Source: a virus
Virus record (IMG/VR): IMGVR_UViG_3300027749_000073
Coordinates: 1 to 64,000 of that record
Length of the DNA stretch: 64,000 bases
Strand: one strand, 5' to 3'
Part shown: positions 26,444 to 34,261 of the stretch, piece after piece
Layout: each line of letters starts with the position of its first letter
Numbering within the stretch: the first letter of the stretch is position 1
Notes under the pieces: generated by a model
What the model was told of the DNA's origin: nothing
The model's database searches: none
The model's input: only the letters and a program-made list of their open reading frames with translations
Translations under genes and position numbers: made by a program

Positions 26444-27610
26444 ATGTCAGAACTACTTAATGGCCGTTGGGCAGAAACTAAAGAAGCCCTATTAGAAGGC
26501 TTATCAGGCACAAAAAAATCAGTAATGGGAGTTACATTAGAAAATACTCGTAAGTATTTAATGGAATCACCGACTGCAGGTGCTACTTCTGCTGGAAACG
26601 TTGCAACATTAAACCGTGTAATTTTACCGGTAATCCGTCGTGTTATGCCAACTGTTATTGCTAACGAATTAGTTGGTGTACAACCTATGACTGGCCCAGT
26701 TGGTCAAATTCATACATTACGTGTACGTTATAGTGACACAAATTCAGGTGCAGGTGTTGTAGCTGGTGAAGAAGCATTAAGCCCATTCAAAATTGCAGAA
26801 GCATATTCAGGTAACTCTGCAGGTAAAGCAGCATCAACAGCAACATTAGAAGGACAAGCTGGCAACAGAATGTCGATCCAAATCTTGAAACAAACTGTTG
26901 AAGCTAAAACACGTAAATTATCAGCTCGTTGGACTTTTGAAGCTGCACAAGATGCGCAAGCACAACAAGGTATTGACGTTGAAGCAGAAATTATGGCTGC
27001 TTTAGCACAAGAAATTACTGCTGAGATCGACCAAGAAATTATTGGTTCATTGATTACTTTAGCTGGTTCAGCTACTGAAACTTATGACCAAGCAAATGTT
27101 TCTGGCACAGCAACATTCGTAGGTGACGAACACGCTGCATTAGCAATCCAAATCAACCGTGTGAGCAACTTGATTGCACAACGTACACGTCGTGGTGCTG
27201 GTAACTATGCTGTTGTATCTCCATTTGCATTAACAATTTTACAATCTGCTACTACTTCAGCATTTGCTCGTACAACAGAAGGTACATTCGAAGCTCCTAC
27301 AAATACTAAATTTGTTGGTACATTAAACAATTCATTAAAAGTTTACGTAAACAGCTACGCACAAGATACTACTTCTATCTTAGTTGGTTACAAAGGTGGT
27401 TCAGAATCAGATGCACCAGCATTCTACTGTCCATATATTCCATTAATGTCATCAGGTGTTGTTTTAGATCCATCAACATTTGAACCAGTTGTTTCTTTCA
27501 TGACACGTTATGGTTATGTTGAATTATCAAACACTGCGTCATCTTTAGGTAACGCGGCTGACTACTTAGGTTTAGTTGGTATTACTAGCGGAAACGTTAA
27601 ATTCAGCTAA
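26444..27610 (+). CDS. 23: Major capsid protein gp23
   Basis: The 388-residue protein has the HK97-fold gp23 blocks SAGNVATLNRVILPVIRRVM, PTVIANELVGVQPMTGPVGQ and HTLRVRYSD. The N-terminal delta region contains LME41-S42, a good gp21 cleavage site (also LLE18). T4 gp23 is 521 residues; the surface insertion domain of T4 is absent here, as in marine relatives. An AAGGAG ribosome site lies 8 bp upstream. Codons are strongly biased to A/T-ending forms with little variety, as expected for the most highly expressed virion protein. A strong terminator follows 27 bp after the stop. Confidence 0.97.
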   Translation: MSELLNGRWAETKEALLEGLSGTKKSVMGVTLENTRKYLMESPTAGATSAGNVATLNRVILPVIRRVMPTVIANELVGVQPMTGPVGQIHTLRVRYSDTNSGAGVVAGEEALSPFKIAEAYSGNSAGKAASTATLEGQAGNRMSIQILKQTVEAKTRKLSARWTFEAAQDAQAQQGIDVEAEIMAALAQEITAEIDQEIIGSLITLAGSATETYDQANVSGTATFVGDEHAALAIQINRVSNLIAQRTRRGAGNYAVVSPFALTILQSATTSAFARTTEGTFEAPTNTKFVGTLNNSLKVYVNSYAQDTTSILVGYKGGSESDAPAFYCPYIPLMSSGVVLDPSTFEPVVSFMTRYGYVELSNTASSLGNAADYLGLVGITSGNVKFS

Positions 27611-27636
27611 TTTATACTTAGGTATAACACACTGTG

Positions 27637-27663
27637 GAAAGGCTCTTAGGAGCCTTTCTTTTT
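27637..27663 (+). terminator. Rho-independent terminator after gene 23
   Basis: GAAAGGCTC-TTAG-GAGCCTTTC forms a perfect 9-bp stem with a 4-nt loop, followed by TTTTT. It ends the head operon. Confidence 0.92.
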
Positions 27664-27668
27664 GAGTA

Positions 27669-27676
27669 GATAAATA
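27669..27676 (+). promoter_or_regulatory. Late promoter GATAAATA directly after the gene 23 terminator
   Basis: GATAAATA followed by C begins 5 bp after the terminator T-tract and restarts transcription for the gene at 27760. The same form precedes 18554 and 34262. Confidence 0.6.
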
Positions 27677-27678
27677 CA

Positions 27679-27735
27679 AAGTCTAAATGAGCTTGTAAAC
27701 ACAAGACTTATGCTGTGACCCCACAGCGTAGACTT
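27679..27735 (+). promoter_or_regulatory. Structured 5' leader: candidate three-way junction
   Basis: AAGTCTA (27679-27685) pairs with TAGACTT (27729-27735), enclosing hairpin CTTGT-AAAC-ACAAG (27692-27705) and hairpin GCTGTG-ACCC-CACAGC (27712-27727). A second AGACTT at 27704-27709 can compete for the first strand, which would break the first hairpin. The leader ends 25 bp before the ATG, with AGGAG at 27747-27751. Confidence 0.55.
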
Positions 27736-27759
27736 AAAACGTCATTAGGAGAAAAACAA

Positions 27760-28512
27760 ATGGGACGTCCTTTACATAAAAAATATTTTGGTAACCGTAA
27801 TATCGGTTCGACAACAACAACTGCTGATGATAAAATTGGCGGTGAAGGTGTAGCAAGCGTGGTTGTTACTGGCACATTCTCAGGTAAAACTACTGCAACA
27901 GATTATGCTATTCCAGCATCAGTTATTTCATCACCAGATTTACCAGACGGTATCAAACCGACTCTAACAATTAGATTTTCATCAGCAACTGCCGGTGCAG
28001 TTACTGTTGTAGACAAAGGTTCAGGTTATTCAGCAGCACCTACAATCTCAGGTGCAGCACTTCAAGCATTAGGTGGCGGTGCTGGTACTGTAGTACTAAC
28101 TGCAGCACTTACAGTTAGTACAGGTTTTGTAGGATCTGCAACTAATCAAGAAAATGCAATTTCAATTACTGCATGGGTTCCTGCAACAGGCGCAGCTGGA
28201 AATATTTCAGGTAACGGCACTAGTGCAGTTGTAGGCGATATTAGACGCCAAGTTGGCAGCAAAAAGTATGTAGTCGAAACTGCGCAAGGCGTTGGCCGTG
28301 TGACTTTAGTTGCAGCTACTCCTGCAACAGGACAAGCAACTATTATTGCAACTGATTCTGCTAGTAATACCTATTATGTTACTAAATTAACTGCACACAA
28401 AGCAAAATTAACAAGATTAAGTGGATCTAGTTATTTGTATGCAACAGGACAAACTGCAAACTGGTCATTTGCTACTGCAAGTGGCGCGATTGTTCAAATT
28501 GCAAACGCTTAA
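27760..28512 (+). CDS. Virion structural protein, single-gene transcription unit
   Basis: The ATG at 27760 is preferred over an in-frame GTG at 27715, because it has TTAGGAG 8 bases before it and the GTG lies inside a leader hairpin. The 250-residue product starts MGRPLHKKYFGNRNIG, a short basic motif I recall from structural proteins of T4-like marine phages. The remainder is Thr/Ala/Gly-rich beta sequence. It has its own late promoter, leader and strong terminators on both sides, which implies high, independent expression. A head decoration or abundant tail component would fit, but no domain proves it. No Cys or membrane segment is seen. Confidence 0.7.
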   Translation: MGRPLHKKYFGNRNIGSTTTTADDKIGGEGVASVVVTGTFSGKTTATDYAIPASVISSPDLPDGIKPTLTIRFSSATAGAVTVVDKGSGYSAAPTISGAALQALGGGAGTVVLTAALTVSTGFVGSATNQENAISITAWVPATGAAGNISGNGTSAVVGDIRRQVGSKKYVVETAQGVGRVTLVAATPATGQATIIATDSASNTYYVTKLTAHKAKLTRLSGSSYLYATGQTANWSFATASGAIVQIANA

Positions 28513-28521
28513 TATGCAAGC

Positions 28522-28550
28522 GGAGGGAGATATTTTCTCCCTCCTTTTTT
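28522..28550 (+). terminator. Rho-independent terminator after the 27760 gene
   Basis: GGAGGGAGA-TATTT-TCTCCCTCC is a perfect 9-bp stem with TTTTTT directly following. The next gene's ribosome site begins immediately after the T-tract. Confidence 0.93.
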
Positions 28551-28561
28551 AGGATCTAATA

Positions 28562-29578
28562 ATGTCAAGAATTTTAAAAGTTAACCAAAGTGATTATCGG
28601 GTGCAAGTCCGATCTGGCGGAAATATTACTCTAGATACCGGTGTTGCAGCAGGTGAAGTGCGAGTAACCGGAAATCTAGTAGTTTCGGGAAACTATACGA
28701 CACTCAATGTTTCAGATATGCAAATTGAAGATAACATTATTATCCTTAACAAAGGCGAAACCGGATACGGAGTAACTGAAGGAACTTCAGGTATTCAAAT
28801 CTCACGTGGTGGTCATCTAGCCCAACCTGATGCGCAACTTGTGTTTGACGAAAATGTTTCATTCTACGATCCTATCACTGAATCAGAATTACCCGGAACA
28901 TGGGTATTTAAAAATACTGAAAATCAATTAATTGGTATCTCAGTTAGATCAATCACATCTGACGGAAATAATGATATTGCAATTGACATGCAAAATTCGG
29001 TTTTAACTGTATTTAAGTTAGCAAATGTTGATGCAGACGCATATTCAGATTTATTATTAGCGTTAGATCCAACTGGATATCACGACAACGATATTCCAAC
29101 TAAAAAGTACATTACGCGCTACATGCAATCTGGTGTGTTTACGCCAGGTATGGCTGATGTAGATAAAATTTACAAACGTGACGATATTACACCTTTTACA
29201 GAACGTTCTAGAGTACAAGCGTTTTCAACTAGTATTGATTTTTTAATTAATTCCGGACTAAGTGCAAGACTTGATTCTACTGGATTACAAGTTAACCACA
29301 TTAATATTTTCAACGACACTATATCGAATACCTCAGCAACTCAACTTAAATTATCATCAAGTATTAACCTAGTTGAAGTTGATGCAGTTTTATCATTAAC
29401 TAACCAGTCTACAACTATAACTGCTACTACTTTAAAAAATAAATTATATTCAAAAGCTACAGACGGCCCTGGTCGAACTGGTCTTTATTTTACAAATACA
29501 AACCAGTATAACGGTGCAAATAATAGTGACGAATTAGTAAGCAAAAACAGAGCAGTACTTTTAAGTATGCTTTTTTAA
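28562..29578 (+). CDS. Virion fibre-associated structural protein
   Basis: The 338-residue protein starts MSRILKVNQSDYRVQVRSGG and has the repeat-like strand set GEVRVTGNLVVSGNYTTLNV, then SDMQIEDNIIILNKGETGYG. This short-strand pattern is typical of phage fibre shafts and their anchors in marine T4-like phages. The middle has a KKYITRYMQS helix. No enzymatic motif is present. It begins the fibre cluster, with a GGATC site 8 bases before ATG. It is followed 9 bp later by a small beta protein. Probable role: attachment or shaft of a fibre; partner unknown. Confidence 0.65.
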   Translation: MSRILKVNQSDYRVQVRSGGNITLDTGVAAGEVRVTGNLVVSGNYTTLNVSDMQIEDNIIILNKGETGYGVTEGTSGIQISRGGHLAQPDAQLVFDENVSFYDPITESELPGTWVFKNTENQLIGISVRSITSDGNNDIAIDMQNSVLTVFKLANVDADAYSDLLLALDPTGYHDNDIPTKKYITRYMQSGVFTPGMADVDKIYKRDDITPFTERSRVQAFSTSIDFLINSGLSARLDSTGLQVNHINIFNDTISNTSATQLKLSSSINLVEVDAVLSLTNQSTTITATTLKNKLYSKATDGPGRTGLYFTNTNQYNGANNSDELVSKNRAVLLSMLF

Positions 29579-29587
29579 GGATAACAC

Positions 29588-29920
29588 ATGGCAATTTACA
29601 ATACAGCAGTAACATCTTCAAACACTACACTAAGTACCGGAGCAGGTGATCGTGCAATTACAACTCTTATTTTTTGTAACACATCGACTTATGTACCTGC
29701 AACACCTGCATTAAATCAATCATTATTGTATGTGTATGCAGTACCTTCGGGTGGGACTGCCGGAAATGGTAATATTATCGTTAACGGGTTACCGGTACCA
29801 GCAGGCGAAACAGTAAGCTTTGATCAAGAAAAAATAGTGTTAGGTACGGGTGATTTTATAGTAGCAAAAACAGATTCACTGAGCAATATTACTGCTACAG
29901 TTAGTATTTTGGCGGTATAA
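29588..29920 (+). CDS. Small beta-rich virion protein
   Basis: This 110-residue protein is Thr/Ser/Val-rich with regular short strands (TTLIFCNTS, LLYVYAVPSG, NIIVNGLPVPAGETVSFDQE, FIVAKTDSLSNITATVSIL). Two other small proteins in the window (38306 and 51960) share the layout: an early strand with an Asn or Cys, a central NxxxPxG-like turn and a closing strand pair. They are always beside giant fibre genes. An Ig-like or jelly-roll cap on a fibre is a reasonable guess. GGATAACAC precedes the ATG. Confidence 0.6.
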   Translation: MAIYNTAVTSSNTTLSTGAGDRAITTLIFCNTSTYVPATPALNQSLLYVYAVPSGGTAGNGNIIVNGLPVPAGETVSFDQEKIVLGTGDFIVAKTDSLSNITATVSILAV

Positions 29921-29921
29921 C

Positions 29922-30932
29922 ATGAGATATTTACGTAAACAAGTTTTAAATCGTAGAGCACCGTGGGATCAACGATTATATGTTAATCTTGATGATGCAG
30001 TTGTAATGACCTCAACAAACAACGTAACATTGCCATCCGGTACTACTGCGCAACGACCAGTTAGCCCAGTTAACGGTATGATAAGATACAATACTGACAT
30101 TGTTACCGGCGGTGAAATCGAAGTGTATCAAGCTAGTCAGTGGCGCAGTTTAAGATTTAAAGAACCTACATTAATTACACAGCAAAGTTTAGGTGCCGGC
30201 GATAGTAACAATATATATTTTGGTCCGCTAAATCCTGCACCGCCGACTACCGTACAAAGCAATACAACTTGGGGCGGCCAAAATCTTCTAGTTATAGTTG
30301 AAAATGTAATTCAACTTGCAAACACTAATTACGCAATTGTTCAAAATCCGACTACAATTCCAGCCGAAGTATATACCGGAACACTAAGTAAAGCAGCAAT
30401 ATTAGGTGATACTACTTTGTATTTTAACACTAGTTTAGTAGCAACAGGAGCAACAGGAGCAAGCGGAACTGTAACAATTACCTTTACTAATCGACCTGCA
30501 GCAGTATCGTTTGCAGTTGGATCAACAATTGTTGTTACTGGATTCATACCAACTTCTTATAATGGGACATTTACTGTAACTGGCTCAACGACAAGTTCTG
30601 TAAGCTATGCAAACGCAACTACTACAACTGCAACATTTGCAGGTACAGTATCAAGCAGTAATACAATCTATACTTCAGTTGATTTGACTAGCGCAGTTGC
30701 ATCTGGCCAAGCAAGCATTCCTACCGGTGACACTATTACATCTTTTGTTGCTGATGCAAACACTGATGCGCTAATTAGTATAACTTTAAGCAGTTCTGTA
30801 GGTGTAACTGCAGGTAATTCTAGTATCACTCTTACGAAAAGTAGTTATACAGGAACTGGCTACTATCTAAAATTCAGTTCGCCAGTTCCGCTAGGTAAAA
30901 TGGTAACAGTATTACACGGTTTTGACAAATAA
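29922..30932 (+). CDS. Fibre/structural protein of marine T4-like phages
   Basis: The 336-residue protein has MRYLRKQVLNRRAPWDQRLY at the N-terminus, then PSGTTAQRPVSPVNGMIRYN and TGGEIEVYQASQWRSLRFKE. This block recurs at the C-terminal ends of the 1065- and 1346-residue fibre proteins (TAQRPGTPTNGMVRYNTS and QRPVSAETGEIRYST). A second conserved block is SNNIYFGPLNPAPPTTVQSN and NLLVIVENVIQLANTNYAI. Residues about 150-245 look like an inserted Thr/Ser-rich Ig-like domain (VTITFTNRPAAVSFAVGSTI). The shared block implies that several virion proteins bind a common partner. Confidence 0.65.
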   Translation: MRYLRKQVLNRRAPWDQRLYVNLDDAVVMTSTNNVTLPSGTTAQRPVSPVNGMIRYNTDIVTGGEIEVYQASQWRSLRFKEPTLITQQSLGAGDSNNIYFGPLNPAPPTTVQSNTTWGGQNLLVIVENVIQLANTNYAIVQNPTTIPAEVYTGTLSKAAILGDTTLYFNTSLVATGATGASGTVTITFTNRPAAVSFAVGSTIVVTGFIPTSYNGTFTVTGSTTSSVSYANATTTTATFAGTVSSSNTIYTSVDLTSAVASGQASIPTGDTITSFVADANTDALISITLSSSVGVTAGNSSITLTKSSYTGTGYYLKFSSPVPLGKMVTVLHGFDK

Positions 30933-30941
30933 GGAACCACA

Positions 30942-33900
30942 ATGGGTATAGAAATGGGTAGAATTAGCGGCCAGCTATTATCAGAAAATCTGGTAAGAAA
31001 CGGCGAAAACTTAGCGTTTGATACTACGCTATTATATCTTGATGTTAATTCTGGTTTCGTTGGAATTGGTACTGATTCTCCTACCCGTTCAATTACTGTC
31101 GGTGGTACTTCAAATATTGATAACATTCTTGTTACTACGCAAGCTGATTTTACTTCGCTGACTTTTGTTTCAAATAAAATTCAAAATGTTAGTGGTAACA
31201 TTGTTATTAGTCCTAACCAATCAGTTAATCCGATTGTAACAGTTCGAGAATTACAAACTGCAAATCTAAGTTTTACTAATCAAAAAATTGAAAACTTAGT
31301 TACTAATAGTGACATTAACATTGCAGCAAACGGTACTGGACAAGTTAAATTTTATGCACCTATTGTTAATGTTAATGGAACTTTACATTCTACAGGTGAT
31401 ATTACCTGGGACGGTACTATTACCATCGGTAATGATAACACTGATAGTGTTACATTTAAAGCTGATGTTACAAGTAACATTATTTCAGATGTTAACAACA
31501 CCTACGAATTAGGTTCAGTAAGTAGATTTTGGAAAACGTTATATTCTGTAAATTTAAACTCAACAACAGTTACTACTCCACTAATCACTGCAAATAATAT
31601 TAATCTGCTGTTGACACAAGGACATACCATTTATGTTTCAGTTAATGGCAGTGACAGTAACTATGGAAATCTTTTACATTCGACATATAGAACTTTAAAA
31701 TTTGCACTAAGTGTTGCACAAACCGGTGATGAAGTTGTAATTTTTCCCGGTACTTATACCGAAGTTTTTCCGTTAACAATTCCACAAGGTGTATGTGTGC
31801 GTGGTACCAGTACCCGTTCGGTAATTATTAAACCAACAAATGATACAAATAACAAAGACGCATTTCTATTAAATGGCGATACTACAGTATCTTTCTTAAC
31901 TGTTCAAGATTATTTTTTCGATAGTGCTAACAACACAGGGTATGCATTTAGGTTTGCTAGCAATTTTAAATCATTGTCCCGCAGCCCGTATATTCAAAAT
32001 GTTACAATTTTAACCAAAGGATCAGTAACATCAAATAGTGATCCTTTAGGATTTAATCAAGGTGATGCTGGAGCAGGTATCCTTGTTGACGGTAGTGTTG
32101 CTAATTCAACAGGTACAATTGTACCGACAATGTTATTTTTTGCAATTACTTTGGTAACGCCAAATCAAAATGGTATAACAGCTAAGAATGGTGTTAGAGT
32201 TGAATGGTTAAATTCATTTACCTATTTTGCAAGCAAAGGTATTTACTTAACAAACGGTACTAGTGGATTTGCTAATCTAGGTGTAAAATTTGGCGCTGAA
32301 CTGCGAAGTATCAATAGTGCAAACATCTACGGTAACTACGGTGCAGTTGCAGACGGTGCAAGTACTATTGGTTATCTCGTTGGTCATAATTTTAGTTATA
32401 TAGGATCAGGGTTAGATTCATCAAACGATAGCTCATTAACTATTCAAGCCAATGAAATTGTTGCAACAAATAATGCACAATTATTATACGAAAGTGTTGA
32501 TCAACAAGGTGACTTTCGTATCGGTGATATTTTTTACGTTAACCAAGAAACTGGCATTGTTTCATTTAATGCACAAAGCCTAAATTTTAATGCTTCAGGC
32601 GGACTTGTTTTTGAAAGCCAATACGGTATCACTAGCATTACTCCTCGGGGAGTTCAAACCGGAAATATTCGTTTCGAAAATAACACTATTATTTCACTTC
32701 TTGGCCCTGTTAATGCATTTGCAAAATCAGGATCAACGCGATTAAACACTAATGTATTTGTAACCGGTTTAGTTAACGTTAGCAATGATGTTAATGTTAA
32801 AGGCAATTTAACATTAGGTAACGAAACAACAGACACTATTGCAGTAACTCCAAATCTTACACAGTTAATTAAACCCAACCAAAATAATACTTTTGCACTA
32901 GGACGTAAAGGTGCCGATCCTAAAGTTTGGAACACATTATTTTTAAAGTTAATTGATGTTGACAGTGTTACTCAAATAACTAACAACACTATTTCAACAT
33001 TAACAGCTAATACTGATTTACAGCTGGTTGCATCTGGAACTGGAAAAATACAAGTTTCTACAACTGATGTTCAAATTGATAACAATCTTACAGTTGCAGG
33101 AACAACTACTATCAATGGAAGTAGTTCATTAAAAAATGTAACTGCAGTTGGAACAACAACGATCACAGGTGCGATTAACCAAACAGGCAATACTGGTATT
33201 ACAGGTTTGTTTTCAAATAATAATATTATTATAACTGAGTCAACATCGTATTTTCAAGTTCCTAGTATTAAATTACAAACTAATAAAATTTCCGCAACAT
33301 TATTAAACAGTGATATTGCTTTTTCTGCTAACGGGCTAGGCGGTGTAGTACTAGACAGTAAATTAAAAATCACTGATTCTACAATTAGTAATCGATGGGC
33401 TAGTGCTACTACTGATTCTCAAAAAAGTATAATATTTTCACCTAATGGCACAGGAAATACAGTAATCAATACTACTAGATTTTTAACTATTCCATATGCA
33501 AATGATAGTAATCGAGTTCTATCAACTTACGGCGAGGTGCGACAAAACTCAACAACTACATGGTACGAAGGTTACTTGCCTTCTGGTAATGTTAGTTTTA
33601 ATAATCTTTATGATTTCGATAAAAATACATATATTACCGCAGAGCTAACTCCAGGTACCGATGATAAAATTTTAAGATTTGGAATCGACGGATCTGTGCG
33701 TGCAACTATTGATTCATCCAAATTAACAACTAGTTTGGTTAATATTGACAATGTTCAATTAACTTCAAACAATATTAGTAACACGCTAGCTTCAAACGAT
33801 TTAGAATTTTTACCTAACGGAACAGGGAACACTAGTATTAACGGTGTGTTTGTCAAAGGTTCAAAAGTTATCAATCAATTAAACACTCCTTTAATTTTTA

Positions 33901-34139
33901 CAAATACAGGCACCGGATATGTTAAATTTGACGGTACGTACGGTATAGTAATTCCTGTTGGATCTGATTTACAACGACCTGTTTCAGCTGAAACAGGCGA
34001 AATCCGTTACAGCACTACCCATAGTTATGTCGAAGTGTTTGATGGCACTTCCTGGGCAATCTCAACTGGTGTATCTGGTAATATTTCCGAAAACGATGTA
34101 ACTGAAATTATGAACTTCTGGAGCATCATCCTAGGCTAA
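30942..34139 (+). CDS. Giant tail-fibre-like protein with beta-helix (paralogue A1)
   Basis: The 1065-residue protein begins MGIEMGRISGQLLSENLVRN. The N-terminal 230 residues are short strand repeats (NGTGQVKFYAPIVNVNGTLH, DGTITIGNDNTDSVTFKADV). Residues about 230-520 look like a right-handed beta-helix of pectate-lyase type: VNGSDSNYGNLLHSTYRTLK, PGTYTEVFPLTIPQGVCVRG, then LSRSPYIQNVTILTKGS and WLNSFTYFASKGIYL. The C-terminus again is strand repeats ending in a TGEIRYSTTHSYVEVFDGTS module. It is paralogous along its length with 34262-38302. No catalytic motif is clear. A fibre that binds surface glycans is likely. Confidence 0.72.
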   Translation: MGIEMGRISGQLLSENLVRNGENLAFDTTLLYLDVNSGFVGIGTDSPTRSITVGGTSNIDNILVTTQADFTSLTFVSNKIQNVSGNIVISPNQSVNPIVTVRELQTANLSFTNQKIENLVTNSDINIAANGTGQVKFYAPIVNVNGTLHSTGDITWDGTITIGNDNTDSVTFKADVTSNIISDVNNTYELGSVSRFWKTLYSVNLNSTTVTTPLITANNINLLLTQGHTIYVSVNGSDSNYGNLLHSTYRTLKFALSVAQTGDEVVIFPGTYTEVFPLTIPQGVCVRGTSTRSVIIKPTNDTNNKDAFLLNGDTTVSFLTVQDYFFDSANNTGYAFRFASNFKSLSRSPYIQNVTILTKGSVTSNSDPLGFNQGDAGAGILVDGSVANSTGTIVPTMLFFAITLVTPNQNGITAKNGVRVEWLNSFTYFASKGIYLTNGTSGFANLGVKFGAELRSINSANIYGNYGAVADGASTIGYLVGHNFSYIGSGLDSSNDSSLTIQANEIVATNNAQLLYESVDQQGDFRIGDIFYVNQETGIVSFNAQSLNFNASGGLVFESQYGITSITPRGVQTGNIRFENNTIISLLGPVNAFAKSGSTRLNTNVFVTGLVNVSNDVNVKGNLTLGNETTDTIAVTPNLTQLIKPNQNNTFALGRKGADPKVWNTLFLKLIDVDSVTQITNNTISTLTANTDLQLVASGTGKIQVSTTDVQIDNNLTVAGTTTINGSSSLKNVTAVGTTTITGAINQTGNTGITGLFSNNNIIITESTSYFQVPSIKLQTNKISATLLNSDIAFSANGLGGVVLDSKLKITDSTISNRWASATTDSQKSIIFSPNGTGNTVINTTRFLTIPYANDSNRVLSTYGEVRQNSTTTWYEGYLPSGNVSFNNLYDFDKNTYITAELTPGTDDKILRFGIDGSVRATIDSSKLTTSLVNIDNVQLTSNNISNTLASNDLEFLPNGTGNTSINGVFVKGSKVINQLNTPLIFTNTGTGYVKFDGTYGIVIPVGSDLQRPVSAETGEIRYSTTHSYVEVFDGTSWAISTGVSGNISENDVTEIMNFWSIILG

Positions 34140-34152
34140 TCTGCTAATTGCG

Positions 34153-34160
34153 ATAAATAC
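34153..34160 (+). promoter_or_regulatory. Late promoter GATAAATA before the second giant fibre gene
   Basis: GATAAATA followed by C starts 13 bp after the A1 stop and about 100 bp before the next ATG, giving a long leader. It is identical in form to the boxes at 18503 and 27669. Confidence 0.55.
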
Positions 34161-34261
34161 TTTTACTGCTGGGATTAGACCAAAGATCCTACGAGACGAA
34201 ACTGTGGTAAACCCGCAATGTAAGGTGGTTAGCCGTGAAACGCGGTGGTTAAGGAGAGTAT
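34161..34261 (+). promoter_or_regulatory. Structured leader of the second giant fibre gene
   Basis: This roughly 100-nt leader is more GC-rich than its surroundings. It contains GGAT/ATCC and a TGTGG-TAAAC-CCGCA stem with one wobble. A direct repeat GGTGGTTA (34224-34231 and 34244-34251) surrounds CCG/CGG. The second copy merges with the AAGGAG ribosome site, so pairing there could control access. Confidence 0.4.

Noticed and set aside
27715-27759. GTG start extending the 27760 gene by 15 codons
   Set aside because: It lies in a leader hairpin without a ribosome site; the ATG at 27760 has TTAGGAG and begins the familiar MGRPL sequence.
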